Shown here in pieces: positions 19,056 to 27,869 of a DNA stretch of 64,000 bases. The notes under the pieces are model-generated. The model did not search any database. It was given only the letters and a program-made list of their open reading frames with translations, and was not told the origin of the DNA. Within the stretch, counting starts at the first letter, position 1, and each line of letters starts with the position of its first letter. The position numbers and the translations under genes are program-made. The DNA is taken from assembly GCF_024808255.1 (NCBI RefSeq), contig NZ_JANTYS010000006.1, positions 1-64,000 on the forward strand, read 5' to 3'. Origin of the DNA: Mucilaginibacter dorajii. GTDB taxonomy: Bacteria > Bacteroidota > Bacteroidia > Sphingobacteriales > Sphingobacteriaceae.

Positions 19056-20093
19056 ATGGAACGGAAAAAAATTACAACCATCAAAGAGATTGCAAAAGTG
19101 CTCAACGTTTCTACTTCAACTGTATCCAGGGCCCTTAACGGACATCCCGGCATCAGCCCCGTAACTACTGATAGGGTATGCAAAGTTGCCAGGGAACAGG
19201 ATTATATTCCCAACCGGGCTGCCATATCCTTTAGCAAAAGGCGGTCCTATACATTGGGGCTGATCGTCCCTGAGTTCTCAGAACCGTTTTTCTGTTCCGC
19301 ATTTACTGCGATAGAAAACATCGCGTCCACGCATAACTATAATATCATGATCGGGCAATCCTATGACGATATGGAAACGGAAATCAAGATTGTGAAGAAG
19401 TTCATGAACCATCGCATAGATGGGCTGATTATCTCTATCGCCAAAAAAGGCAGCGACTATCAACAGCTATCAGCACTTGAAAAACTTAATATTCCCGTGG
19501 TGTTCTTTGATTGCGTTTCTGACCGGACAGATATTCATTTTGTAGCATCCAATCTGCAAGCCGGGCTTTTAAAGGGGATCCATGAGCTGGTAGCGGCAGG
19601 GCATCACAAAATAGCGTTAATAAACGGACCAGCTGCCCTTTCTGCGAGCAGGCAGCGGTTGGTTGCCTATGTTAAGGGGCTTAAGGAGCATGGGATTGAG
19701 CTGAAATCCGACTTCATTGTAGCAACCGACCTTTCACGGGAAGGAAATTTGTCGGCTTTGAATAAATTGATTGAACTGAATGATCCCCCCACAGCGGTCG
19801 TCGTTTTTAATGACTATGTTTTTCTTGATTGCTTCGGAGTATTAAATTCTAAGGGATTAAAAGACCTTTTTCAATTCATCAGCTTTGGGAACCTGCCGGA
19901 TTGGGGCTTGTTTGAGCACAGGCCATTTGGCTCTATAGAACAATTTCCGGCCGAGCAGGGGAGCATCGCAGCCAACATCCTGATACAGTTAATGAATGAA
20001 ATGTCTGTTGAAGAACAGGCTCCGGTTAGATGTTTTCAGAAATATGTCGATTCAGATATTATCTTTTTCAGGGACAGCGCAAAAGTAGATTAA
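19056..20093 (+). CDS. LacI-family transcriptional regulator
   Basis: A 345-residue one-component repressor. The LacI helix-turn-helix with hinge is TIKEIAKVLNVSTSTVSRAL (about 8-27), then NGHPGIS. A periplasmic-binding-protein-like effector domain follows (about 62-340, YTLGLIVPEFSEPFF onward). The likely ligand is a sugar or sugar phosphate released by PUL 1. Two sites matching the LacI consensus TGCAAnCGnTTGCA occur at its stop codon and just downstream, before the beta-helix gene. It is preceded by a 119-base gap, so it may have its own promoter. Confidence 0.93.
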   Translation: MERKKITTIKEIAKVLNVSTSTVSRALNGHPGISPVTTDRVCKVAREQDYIPNRAAISFSKRRSYTLGLIVPEFSEPFFCSAFTAIENIASTHNYNIMIGQSYDDMETEIKIVKKFMNHRIDGLIISIAKKGSDYQQLSALEKLNIPVVFFDCVSDRTDIHFVASNLQAGLLKGIHELVAAGHHKIALINGPAALSASRQRLVAYVKGLKEHGIELKSDFIVATDLSREGNLSALNKLIELNDPPTAVVVFNDYVFLDCFGVLNSKGLKDLFQFISFGNLPDWGLFEHRPFGSIEQFPAEQGSIAANILIQLMNEMSVEEQAPVRCFQKYVDSDIIFFRDSAKVD

Positions 20094-20106
20094 GCAACCG
20101 TTTGCA
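20093..20106 (+). promoter_or_regulatory. LacI-type operator 1
   Basis: AGCAACCGTTTGCA is a near-perfect palindrome around a central CG; its reverse complement TGCAAACGGTTGCT matches TGCAAnCGnTTGCA except at the last base. It overlaps the lacI stop codon and lies 118 bases before the beta-helix gene. Confidence 0.5.
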
Positions 20107-20114
20107 TACGATAG

Positions 20115-20128
20115 AACAATCGGTTGCA
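20115..20128 (+). promoter_or_regulatory. LacI-type operator 2
   Basis: AACAATCGGTTGCA keeps the central CG, the complete right half (TTGCA) and three of five bases of the left half. Its centre is 22 bases from that of operator 1, about two helical turns, so cooperative binding is possible. The neighbouring LacI protein is the obvious candidate. Confidence 0.42.
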
Positions 20129-20223
20129 TGGCTTAATTGCCTCATTTTTAGTGCTGTAATGCCTGTACGCTACTTCGGCTATTTGTAAATTGCTTACTAA
20201 ATTATAAACTAAACACAACAACT

Positions 20224-21777
20224 ATGAGACACTTCCTTTTCGCGCTCTTATGTTTATCCGTTTGCGCCGGATGTTCAAAACAATCCTCGTTAAAACCGGT
20301 AACAAACACTTCGGTCACAACAAGTCACCTGTCTGTTTCGTCTGTCACCAGTTATTATGTCAATACCTCGACGGGTAATGACGCCAATTCAGGGCTTTCT
20401 GCAACCAGTGCCCTTAAAACTATCCAGGCAGGGCTCAATAAAACCACGGAAGGAGTAGGTGCTACCATTTATGTAGCCGCAGGTACCTATTACGAGCGAT
20501 TGAACTGGCCGCATTCAGGAGCGTCTGGAGCCCCTATCACGCTCACCAGTTATAACGGAGGGACTGTAAACGTGGATGGCAGTACCACCAATTCTTCACT
20601 AATCCCGCTGTTAAATGTTTCCAGCAAGAGTTATATCCGGATTGATCACCTCAATTTTACGAATGATATCCAGGCTTTTGCCAAGGGCATATATATAGCC
20701 GGATCGGGAACTGATGTGCAGGTAACTTATTGTAAGATCACCAATGTTGGCTGGACTACCAGTGCAACGGCCGTTCCGTCTTCTACGGACAATGCTAACC
20801 CACTGAATGTAGTTGGCACCGGCACCGGTTCATACAACCAGATCTACATTGGCAGTAACCAGGTTTACAATTGTAATACAGGTTACAGCGAAGGCCTTAC
20901 CCTGGCCGGAAATGTGGAGATTTTCCTGCTGGAAAACAACATTATTCATGACATCCCCAACATTGGCATGGATATGACGGGGCACTATTCCTGGACAGGC
21001 GCACCCGCAGCAGTTAATTACGCCCGCTCAGGAAACGTAAGACATAATACGGTTTATAACTGTGTTTCTCCGGTTGCAACTTCTGGCGGGATTTATGTAG
21101 ATGGCGGCGCTTATATCAATATTGAAGGCAATACCACTTATGGCAATGGCGTAGGGATCACTGTAGGATGCGAGAACAATAATTATAACGCAGACAACAT
21201 TAACATCCGCGATAACTTAATTTACAACAATGTGAATGCGGGAATATTGATAGGTTCCAACCAGTCGAACGGAAAAGTTACCAATTCAACAATCTCTAAT
21301 AATTCTTTCTTCAAGAACGTTTCTGCCGGAGGATATGACGGCGAGATAGATATCCAGAATACCGACCATTTAAACATCATTAACAATATTGTACAGTCAA
21401 GGAGTAATGTTGTAGTTATCGCGCTGTTGAATTATACATCCACAAACCTTACAATGGATTATAATAATTATTATTCGCTGTCGGGTACCTCGGGCACGAT
21501 AACATTTGACTGGGGTGGGATCAATGGACAAGGTTACTATTCATTGGCCAATTTTCAATCCGCGTTGGGTTTAGATGCACATTCAACATATGCGTTACCA
21601 GGATTTACAACGGCAACCCTGCCCACACCTAATCTTCATTTGACGAGCTCGGCAACGGCTTGTATCAATAAAGGTTTACCATCTTTTACCGCAGCGCCTG
21701 GCGAATATGATATAGACAGCCAGACAAGAGTGCAAAACTCGCGGGTTGACATCGGAGCTGACGAAACGGCCTATTAG
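20224..21777 (+). CDS. Right-handed parallel beta-helix lipoprotein
   Basis: A 517-residue secreted lipoprotein (Cys17 in SVCAGC). After a linker it has the DUF1565-like opening YYVNTSTGNDANSGLSATSALKTIQAGLN and then repeated short turns (INIEGNTTYGNGVGITVGC, INIRDNLIYNNVNAGILIG) typical of a pectate-lyase/NosD-like parallel beta-helix. The family includes polysaccharide lyases and hydrolases of several classes. No catalytic residues can be assigned by eye. It is the last gene of PUL 1, behind two LacI-type operators and before a terminator, so it is probably under LacI control. Confidence 0.85.
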   Translation: MRHFLFALLCLSVCAGCSKQSSLKPVTNTSVTTSHLSVSSVTSYYVNTSTGNDANSGLSATSALKTIQAGLNKTTEGVGATIYVAAGTYYERLNWPHSGASGAPITLTSYNGGTVNVDGSTTNSSLIPLLNVSSKSYIRIDHLNFTNDIQAFAKGIYIAGSGTDVQVTYCKITNVGWTTSATAVPSSTDNANPLNVVGTGTGSYNQIYIGSNQVYNCNTGYSEGLTLAGNVEIFLLENNIIHDIPNIGMDMTGHYSWTGAPAAVNYARSGNVRHNTVYNCVSPVATSGGIYVDGGAYINIEGNTTYGNGVGITVGCENNNYNADNINIRDNLIYNNVNAGILIGSNQSNGKVTNSTISNNSFFKNVSAGGYDGEIDIQNTDHLNIINNIVQSRSNVVVIALLNYTSTNLTMDYNNYYSLSGTSGTITFDWGGINGQGYYSLANFQSALGLDAHSTYALPGFTTATLPTPNLHLTSSATACINKGLPSFTAAPGEYDIDSQTRVQNSRVDIGADETAY

Positions 21778-21805
21778 AATTTATTATAATACAGAAGTTT
21801 GAAAA

Positions 21806-21837
21806 AGGGGCGGAGGTTGATACCCCCGCCCTCTTTA
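21806..21837 (+). terminator. Intrinsic terminator after PUL 1
   Basis: GGGCGG pairs with CCGCCC around a loop extended by further G-C pairs (AGGT/ACC), followed by TCTTTAATT. It lies 29 bases after the beta-helix stop codon. Confidence 0.6.
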
Positions 21838-21960
21838 ATTCCTATTATGTACCGGCCAATCGTATTACCCTGCCGGGAATGGTATTGAAAAAAAGTTTTT
21901 TCGATGCCATAACCATTTGTTAAACAAGTCCAGCGTCATTTTAAATTGTTCCGGAGTTTT

Positions 21961-22104
21961 ATGTTAAATTGCATTCAGGTTGATGATGATGAAGCTGCGG
22001 TCATATTGAACTTTCTTTGTTTGGTCGCAAAGACCTATCAATATGATAGCAACTTAAGTGCAGTAAATCTTAACGAGAAATCGAACTATAGAAAAGTAGT
22101 TTAA
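21961..22104 (+). CDS. Possible 47-residue hypothetical protein
   Basis: A short ATG frame with protein-like composition: an acidic start (VDDDEAAVILNFLCLVAKTY) and a polar end (LNEKSNYRKVV). Small proteins with a similar FL-LVAKTY pattern seem to recur in Sphingobacteriaceae, but that is from memory. It lies alone between a terminator and the end of the sensor gene. No promoter or strong ribosome-binding site is visible. It could be chance. Confidence 0.25.
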   Translation: MLNCIQVDDDEAAVILNFLCLVAKTYQYDSNLSAVNLNEKSNYRKVV

Positions 22105-22225
22105 TCGCATTTCTGGCGCAATTTTAAACCGTTACCCTTTAATGGTTCCGGAATTTCTCTGCTAAAATCGACCTACAAAAGTCTTTATTGTAATTATTTG
22201 ATTAACAGATTTTTATTGGTATAAA

Positions 22226-22258
22226 AAAAGGAGGCAACACCTATATGTTGTCTCTTTA
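22226..22258 (-). terminator. Intrinsic terminator downstream of the hybrid regulator
   Basis: Read on the minus strand, GAGACAACA pairs with TGTTGCCTC across a short loop and is followed by a run of seven T. It is about 230 bases past the stop codon of the hybrid regulator. Confidence 0.5.
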
Positions 22259-22485
22259 AGTGACTTGCGACCGCAATTTTCAAACTTTTTTGTTGAAGAT
22301 TTGAGAAAATTAGCTTCAATATAGCTATAAAGAACGGTAGAAGAAGGTGGTAATATGTCTAACTTTTTAACTGATATACAGTCTGTTGTGAATTTAAATC
22401 GTTTAAAAGATTTATGACCATTAGCCATGTAGATGCGCAGATCTTGCAAACAGGATACTCAGCCTTAATTAATTCTTCATGTTAC

Positions 22486-25251
22486 TCACGATGCCTGTTT
22501 CCGTTTAAATTCGCTTGGGGTACAATTGTACTGAGCCTTAAACACCGTTGAAAAATAATTAGGACTGGCGAAACCTACCATGTAGGTTATCTCGGAGATG
22601 GAATATCCTTCGTGGGTTAATAGGTATCGGGCCTTTTTTAACCGGCGGTTTAAAATATAATCGGTAATGCTGCAGCCCAATAGCGCTTTTACTTTACGGT
22701 ATAACTGCACCCGCGAAATACCGATGTTTTTGCAGATGTCATCCACATTAAAGTTTTCATTGGCCAGGTTTTGCTCTACTATACCTGCAAAATCGTTAAG
22801 AAATTTTTTATCAAGCGATTTTGATACCGGTATTTTGCCGTGACTTACATCGCTGGTAAAGTGTTCTTTAAGTAGCACCCTGTTTTTGATGAGGTTTTTT
22901 ACCGTTGCCAGAAGTTGATCATAATTAAAAGGTTTCACCATATACACATCGGCCATGCTGTCAATGCCATCAATTTGCTGTTCAACGCTGGCCTGCGCCG
23001 TGAGCAATATCACCGGGATGTGCGATGTTCGGATATCCGTTTTAAGGTTTTTTGTAATTACCTTGCCCGACATGCCGGGCAGCACTACGTCTGATATAAT
23101 AAGGTCGGGCACTTTTTCAAATGCTTCTACCAAACCCTGTACGCCGTTATCAGCCATAAAAACCTCGTAATCAGCGCCCAGTTTATCGGCCAGGTAGCCG
23201 AGCAAATCGGCATTGTCTTCAATAATAAGGATCGATTGCTCTTTAGGATTGGCAAGGGCAGTTGTTTCGGTATTTATTTCACCTTGTTCAAGATCGGTAG
23301 TATAAATACGCGACCGCTCATCAATGGCAGCAGCGTTAACAAGCTTGCCGGGTTGGCCGGTACTGTAATTGTATGGATTGCCAAGTGGCAGTGTAATGGT
23401 AAAAATACTTCCCTGCCATTTTTTGCTACTTACTTTGATGCTGCCATGATGCAGGGAAATGATCTCTTTAGATAAGGAAAGCCCCAGGCCAGAACCCTTT
23501 GCATCGCCATTATCGGCCTGGTAAAACTGGTCGAAAATGTGTTCAGCTTCTTCAGGCTCCATGCCTATGCCATTGTCCTGGATGGCTATTTCAACGTTTT
23601 CGGTATTTTGGGAGAAGGTTACCTGGATGCGACCATTATCGTTAATAAACTTAAGTGAATTGGATAGCAGGTTAAAGAAAACTTTGTCCAGCATATTGGC
23701 ATCAAACCATACACTGATATTTTTTTCTGCCGATATTAAGTTCAGGCTAATATTCCGTTTCCGGGCATTGTGCTGAAAGCTATCCATAATATCCGTAACA
23801 AAATCAATCAGGTTGTTTGGTGCCGCGTTAATCTGCTGCTTATCGTACTCAATTTTGCGATAGTCGATCAGCTGGTTAACCAACCTTAACAACCTGAATA
23901 TATTTCTATGTATTAGTTTTAAATTGTTGCCAGCTATAATATTCAGCTTCTCATTTTTCATCATATCCTCAACCGGTGATAAGATGAGCGTTAATGGTGT
24001 ACGAAACTCGTGCGAGATATTGGTAAAAAAATTCAGCTTGGCTTCGGTGGCAACTTCGGCCCGGGCCGACATTTCTATCAATTGGTTACGTTGTGCCAAA
24101 ATTTCGTTATTTTTTACTTCCAGGCTTTTATTGATCTTGCGGTTTTCCATCAGCCAGTAAAAGGCAAGTCCTCCAAAAACAATGGCCAGCACCAGGGTTA
24201 TTACAATGATATTTAAAATGAGTTGCTGGCTATTGTAAACCTGTCGCTGCTCTTCCAATAATGATTGCTGCCGTTCAATATCCTTTTGCTGGCTGTTGAT
24301 CTTGTTCCATTGCATTTTCATAAGCTGTACATTGGTTGAATCGATAACCAGCGATTGCAGGATATTTTCTTTGGCAAAAGCCTCCTTATTCAAGATCCTG
24401 AACGCGGTGGTAATGGCTTCTTTACCGCCGGTGGGGTATACCAAACTGGCATCAATAATTTTTGATGCTACCATTTGCAGGCCTCCGCCAGCTCCGGGCA
24501 TCGCGTCAACCCCTAATACTTTAACATGGTGGTTTAAATGCAGGTTGTTCAAAACCTCTCTGGATGCGCTTGCCATTACATCATTATGGGCAAACAGCGC
24601 ATCGGCTGTGTTTAAATCGGGCTGTACCTGGTAAAGTTGTTTCTGGGCATGATCTTTCAGCCAGTCGCCATATACCTGGGCTTTAATGTGTATATTATTA
24701 AATTTAGCTAAGGCATCGCTAAAGCCCCTGTGTCTTTCAATTGCCGGCGAAGAGCCGGGTAGACCCATCACCTCTACAATGTTGCTGTTGCCCTTTAAAT
24801 TGCTGCCAATGTATTCGCCGGCCATTTTGCCAATCTGGTAATTATCGGCGCCCACATAAGCTGTGTAAAGGTCTGACGATGTTTTACGGTCAATTACAAT
24901 AACCGGGATACCTTTATTATACGTTTGCTCTACTATGCCTGTTAAGGGTTGCGCCTCGTTTGGTGATATGATGAGCAGATCGATGCCTTCACCCAGCATT
25001 TGCTTTACCTGTTCAATTTGTTTTTTACTGCTGTTATCGGCATCGGCATAAATAAAACGGGCATCCGGATGTAGTGAAAGCTCCATTTTCATTTCATCCA
25101 GCATATTACGCCGCCACAAGTCAGAGCCTACACATTGCGAAAAGCCTATGGTATACTGTGATGTTTTGTCGGCTTTTTTACAGCCGGTAAATACCATCAG
25201 TATATATATGGTTAGCAATAACAGGTTGCGCAGGTGACAAAGCAAAGCCAT
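22486..25251 (-). CDS. Hybrid two-component system regulator with sugar-binding sensor domain
   Basis: A 921-residue single-chain sensor/regulator. An N-terminal signal with a lipobox-like MVFTGC leads into a type-I periplasmic-binding-protein domain (about 30-320: VPVIVIDRKTSSD-like hinge, ALFAHNDVMA). A membrane helix follows at about 344-366. The histidine kinase has FFTNISHEFRTPL (His414) and an ATPase domain (NLLSNSLKF, DNGIGM, GSGLGLSL). The receiver has DLIISDVVLPGMSG (Asp721) and the AraC-type DNA-binding domain is at about 815-921. The Bacteroides thetaiotaomicron fructan regulator BT1754, which binds fructose, has the same layout. It is divergent from the fructose operon it should control. 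Confidence 0.95.
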   Translation of the reverse strand: MALLCHLRNLLLLTIYILMVFTGCKKADKTSQYTIGFSQCVGSDLWRRNMLDEMKMELSLHPDARFIYADADNSSKKQIEQVKQMLGEGIDLLIISPNEAQPLTGIVEQTYNKGIPVIVIDRKTSSDLYTAYVGADNYQIGKMAGEYIGSNLKGNSNIVEVMGLPGSSPAIERHRGFSDALAKFNNIHIKAQVYGDWLKDHAQKQLYQVQPDLNTADALFAHNDVMASASREVLNNLHLNHHVKVLGVDAMPGAGGGLQMVASKIIDASLVYPTGGKEAITTAFRILNKEAFAKENILQSLVIDSTNVQLMKMQWNKINSQQKDIERQQSLLEEQRQVYNSQQLILNIIVITLVLAIVFGGLAFYWLMENRKINKSLEVKNNEILAQRNQLIEMSARAEVATEAKLNFFTNISHEFRTPLTLILSPVEDMMKNEKLNIIAGNNLKLIHRNIFRLLRLVNQLIDYRKIEYDKQQINAAPNNLIDFVTDIMDSFQHNARKRNISLNLISAEKNISVWFDANMLDKVFFNLLSNSLKFINDNGRIQVTFSQNTENVEIAIQDNGIGMEPEEAEHIFDQFYQADNGDAKGSGLGLSLSKEIISLHHGSIKVSSKKWQGSIFTITLPLGNPYNYSTGQPGKLVNAAAIDERSRIYTTDLEQGEINTETTALANPKEQSILIIEDNADLLGYLADKLGADYEVFMADNGVQGLVEAFEKVPDLIISDVVLPGMSGKVITKNLKTDIRTSHIPVILLTAQASVEQQIDGIDSMADVYMVKPFNYDQLLATVKNLIKNRVLLKEHFTSDVSHGKIPVSKSLDKKFLNDFAGIVEQNLANENFNVDDICKNIGISRVQLYRKVKALLGCSITDYILNRRLKKARYLLTHEGYSISEITYMVGFASPNYFSTVFKAQYNCTPSEFKRKQAS

Positions 25252-25322
25252 TAAAAAATATTAAGTATCCGTTTAAGTATGGTTTTATTGGTTAATACAA
25301 TCCTTTTTGGGAGGGACGTATA

Positions 25323-25355
25323 CAAAAGTATCGATAAAAGTTTTTATAATACAAA
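25323..25355 (-). promoter_or_regulatory. Promoter of the hybrid regulator (TTTG-N21-TACTTTTG)
   Basis: On the minus strand TTTG (25352-25355) is separated by 21 bases from TACTTTTG (25323-25330), both matching the Bacteroidota consensus (TTTG, about 19-21 bases, TAnnTTTG). The predicted leader is about 65 bases. Confidence 0.5.
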
Positions 25356-25392
25356 TAACAGAGTTCGGCCGCTGACTTCCGCCGTGTCATCA

Positions 25393-25424
25393 TGTATCAA
25401 AACTGTAAATACGGTGTATCAAAA
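25393..25424. promoter_or_regulatory. Direct-repeat site, candidate target of the hybrid regulator
   Basis: TGTATCAAAA occurs at 25393-25402 and again at 25415-25424, exactly 22 bases apart (two helical turns). AraC-type output domains bind such same-face direct repeats. The site is about 170 bases upstream of the MFS gene. Confidence 0.45.
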
Positions 25425-25593
25425 TCAAACATCCTGGTAAAAAAGTATTGATGATATATTTTATTTTGTTGATAATCAATTATTTATATATGCTTTAATT
25501 TTTATACTCTTTTGGTATAAAATCAATAACAGCCGCTTTGCATATCGTCCTACTTTGCAACTGTAAATCCAATTAACACCTTTTATAATTATT

Positions 25594-26919
25594 ATGAGAA
25601 AACATTCCGTCCTGGCCTGGTCCATGGTGGTGGCCCTTGGTGGCTTCCTTTTCGGGTTTGATACCGCTGTGATATCGGGCGCCGAAAAATCTATCCAGCA
25701 ATTCTGGCACCTGTCTGTAATGGAGCATGGGCTTACTATATCTATCGCGCTTATTGGTACCGTAATTGGTTCGTTGTTCGGTGCAAGGCCATCAGATATC
25801 TTCGGACGAAAAAATACTTTATACTTTGTAGCTGCAGCCTATTTGTTATCATCAATAGGTACCGCACTCGCAGATAACTGGTACCTGTTTTTAGTATTCA
25901 GGCTATTAGGCGGGTTGGGTGTAGGTATATCATCGGTAACAGCACCTATTTATATTTCAGAAGTATCACCCGCCGACAGAAGGGGGCGTTTGGTAGGTTT
26001 GTTCCAGTTCAATGTAGTATTGGGTATTCTTATCTCGTACCTATCTAACTACCTTATTAGCCAGGGCGGCGAAGCTTCATGGCGCTGGATGCTGGGTGTA
26101 CAGGCCTTCCCATCCGCACTGTTTTTAGTGCTGATTTACTTTATACCGGAAAGCCCGCGCTGGCTCATCCTCAAAAAAGGTGAAACCGGCAGGGCGTTAG
26201 AGATTTTGCGTGTAATAAACCCACTCAACTGCGAGCAGGAGCTTGCCGCTATCAAAAACTCCAGCCTTCATGAGACCGCTTCGAGTAGCAGTCTTTTCTC
26301 TGGTCAGTATAAAACTCCGGTAATATTGGCTGTGCTCTTCGCGTTTTTTAACCAGGTATCGGGCATTAACGCCATTATATACTACGCACCCCGCATATTT
26401 GAAATGGCCGGGCTTGGCGCGCACTCTTCGCTGCTATCTACAGTTGGCATCGGGTTAATCAATTTTATATTCACCTTGCTGGGTATCAATATTATTGATA
26501 AGGTAGGGCGTCGTACATTAATGCTGGTTGGCTCATTTGGGTTAATAGCATCACTATTTATGGTGGCATTCACTTTTTACTCCGGGCACATGAGCGGGTT
26601 TGCGATCCCCATTTATATGATGATGTTTATCGCTTTCTTCGCTTTTTCGCAGGGGGCGGTTATCTGGGTTTTTATATCAGAAATTTTCCCCAACCAGGTA
26701 CGTGCCAAAGGTCAAACACTGGGCAGTTCAACCCATTGGGTAATGGCGGCTATCATCGCTTTTTGCTTTCCCTATCTGGCCGAGTCGCTGGGCGGCGCGG
26801 TTACATTTTCATTTTTTGGTGTGATGATGGTATGCCAGCTCATTTTTGTTTGGCGGTTTATGCCCGAAACCAAAGGCCGGTCATTGGAGCAGATAGAAAC
26901 TAATATGGTAATGCATTAA
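25594..26919 (+). CDS. MFS sugar porter, probable fructose importer
   Basis: A 441-residue inner-membrane transporter with about 12 helices. Sugar-porter signatures are clear: GGFLFGFDTAVISGAE (about 17-32), the loop DIFGRKN, RLLGGLGVGISSVTAPIYISE, PESPRWLI at mid-protein, the second-half loop DKVGRR, and PETKGRSLEQ at the C-terminus. Members move hexoses or pentoses by proton symport. Its position beside a fructokinase and a GH32 enzyme indicates fructose. The kinase follows after 8 bases. Confidence 0.92.
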   Translation: MRKHSVLAWSMVVALGGFLFGFDTAVISGAEKSIQQFWHLSVMEHGLTISIALIGTVIGSLFGARPSDIFGRKNTLYFVAAAYLLSSIGTALADNWYLFLVFRLLGGLGVGISSVTAPIYISEVSPADRRGRLVGLFQFNVVLGILISYLSNYLISQGGEASWRWMLGVQAFPSALFLVLIYFIPESPRWLILKKGETGRALEILRVINPLNCEQELAAIKNSSLHETASSSSLFSGQYKTPVILAVLFAFFNQVSGINAIIYYAPRIFEMAGLGAHSSLLSTVGIGLINFIFTLLGINIIDKVGRRTLMLVGSFGLIASLFMVAFTFYSGHMSGFAIPIYMMMFIAFFAFSQGAVIWVFISEIFPNQVRAKGQTLGSSTHWVMAAIIAFCFPYLAESLGGAVTFSFFGVMMVCQLIFVWRFMPETKGRSLEQIETNMVMH

Positions 26920-26927
26920 TAATTAAA

Positions 26928-27842
26928 ATGATGACGACCCAGCAAACAAACATAGCAAACCCGGCCATTTGCTACGGCGAAATCCTTTGGGATGTATTGC
27001 CCGATGGCCCGCAACCCGGCGGCGCGTTACTTAACGTAGCTTATCACCTAAATAAACTGGGAATGCCAACCAGCCTGGTAAGCAAAATAGGTAACGATGC
27101 AAATGGCCGCAAACTGGAAAATTTGATGGACGGCTGGGGCATACCAAAACATTTATTGCAAACGGATACTGAGCATCCAACCAGCCAGGTAATTGCCAAA
27201 ATGAACAATGGCAACGAGGTATCGTACGAGATTGTTTTTCCGGTGGCCTGGGATTTTATCAGTGATAGCGAGCAAATCATTGGGCAGTTACAGCCATCAA
27301 CCTACCTGGTATACGGCAGCTTGGCGTCGCGTAACAGTGTATCGCGTAATACCTTGTTTGAATTGTTGGAGAGCGATGCGATTAAAGTGTTTGATATTAA
27401 CCTGCGGCCACCGTTCATAAGCCGCGATTTGTTGGATGAACTGCTTCATAAAGCCGACATTGTAAAATTTAACCAGGCCGAACTTGAAATGGTTCAGGGC
27501 CTTTTCAGGGGATCGTTCGGCAAAGAATCTGAGCAGATCAGATTTATACAGGACCATTTTAACATTCCCGAAATAGTTGTTACCAAGGGCGAGTTTGGCG
27601 CATCGTACTACAAGCCGGATAAGGCCTATCATGTTGCAGGGCGCGAGGTAAAAGTTACTGATACCATTGGCAGCGGCGATTCTTTTTTGGCCGCCTTTAT
27701 TGTCAACCATTATAACGGCGCACCGCCGGAAATTTTATTAAAAAACGCAATAGCGATGGGTGGCTTTATTGCAACAAAGAAAGGAGGTTGTCCCGATTAT
27801 AAAATCGCAGAATATCAAGACTTTAAAAACCAACTATTTTAA
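26928..27842 (+). CDS. PfkB-family carbohydrate kinase, probable fructokinase
   Basis: A 304-residue ribokinase-fold kinase, normal in length. The N-terminal GEILWDVLPDGPQPGGALLNVAYHL and the C-terminal catalytic TIGSGDSFLAAFI (Asp as base, anion hole GSGD) define PfkB. The DVLP-G-x-PGGA pattern is that of fructokinases. It probably phosphorylates fructose released by the GH32 enzyme and imported by the adjacent porter. ATG codons at 26928 and 26931 are both possible starts. SusC follows 27 bases later, apparently in one operon. Confidence 0.9.
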   Translation: MMTTQQTNIANPAICYGEILWDVLPDGPQPGGALLNVAYHLNKLGMPTSLVSKIGNDANGRKLENLMDGWGIPKHLLQTDTEHPTSQVIAKMNNGNEVSYEIVFPVAWDFISDSEQIIGQLQPSTYLVYGSLASRNSVSRNTLFELLESDAIKVFDINLRPPFISRDLLDELLHKADIVKFNQAELEMVQGLFRGSFGKESEQIRFIQDHFNIPEIVVTKGEFGASYYKPDKAYHVAGREVKVTDTIGSGDSFLAAFIVNHYNGAPPEILLKNAIAMGGFIATKKGGCPDYKIAEYQDFKNQLF

Positions 27843-27869
27843 CCAACCAATAAATTTAAATTAAAATCA

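Larger units (their letters stand above)
21778..22485. other. 708-base spacer between PUL 1 and the fructan regulator
   Basis: Convergent 3' ends face each other here. It holds the terminator of PUL 1, a possible 47-codon gene (21961-22104) and a hairpin with a T run on the minus strand (22226-22258). The rest is AT-rich with no further signal seen. A minus-strand frame at 22213-22449 runs through the hairpin and is not credible. Confidence 0.45.
25252..25593. other. 342-base divergent control region of the fructan locus
   Basis: Contains a matched -33/-7 promoter for the regulator on the minus strand (25323-25355), a 10-base direct repeat with 22-base period (25393-25424), and an imperfect -7 element TACTTTG (25551-25557) about 37 bases before the MFS start. 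No gene is seen. Confidence 0.55.

Noticed and set aside
22213-22449. 78-codon minus-strand frame
   Set aside because: Runs through a terminator hairpin and has uncharacteristic composition.
24296-24634. 112-codon plus-strand frame
   Set aside because: Antisense to the sensor domain of the hybrid regulator.
27297-27710. 137-codon minus-strand frame
   Set aside because: Lies entirely antisense to the fructokinase gene, which has clear PfkB motifs.
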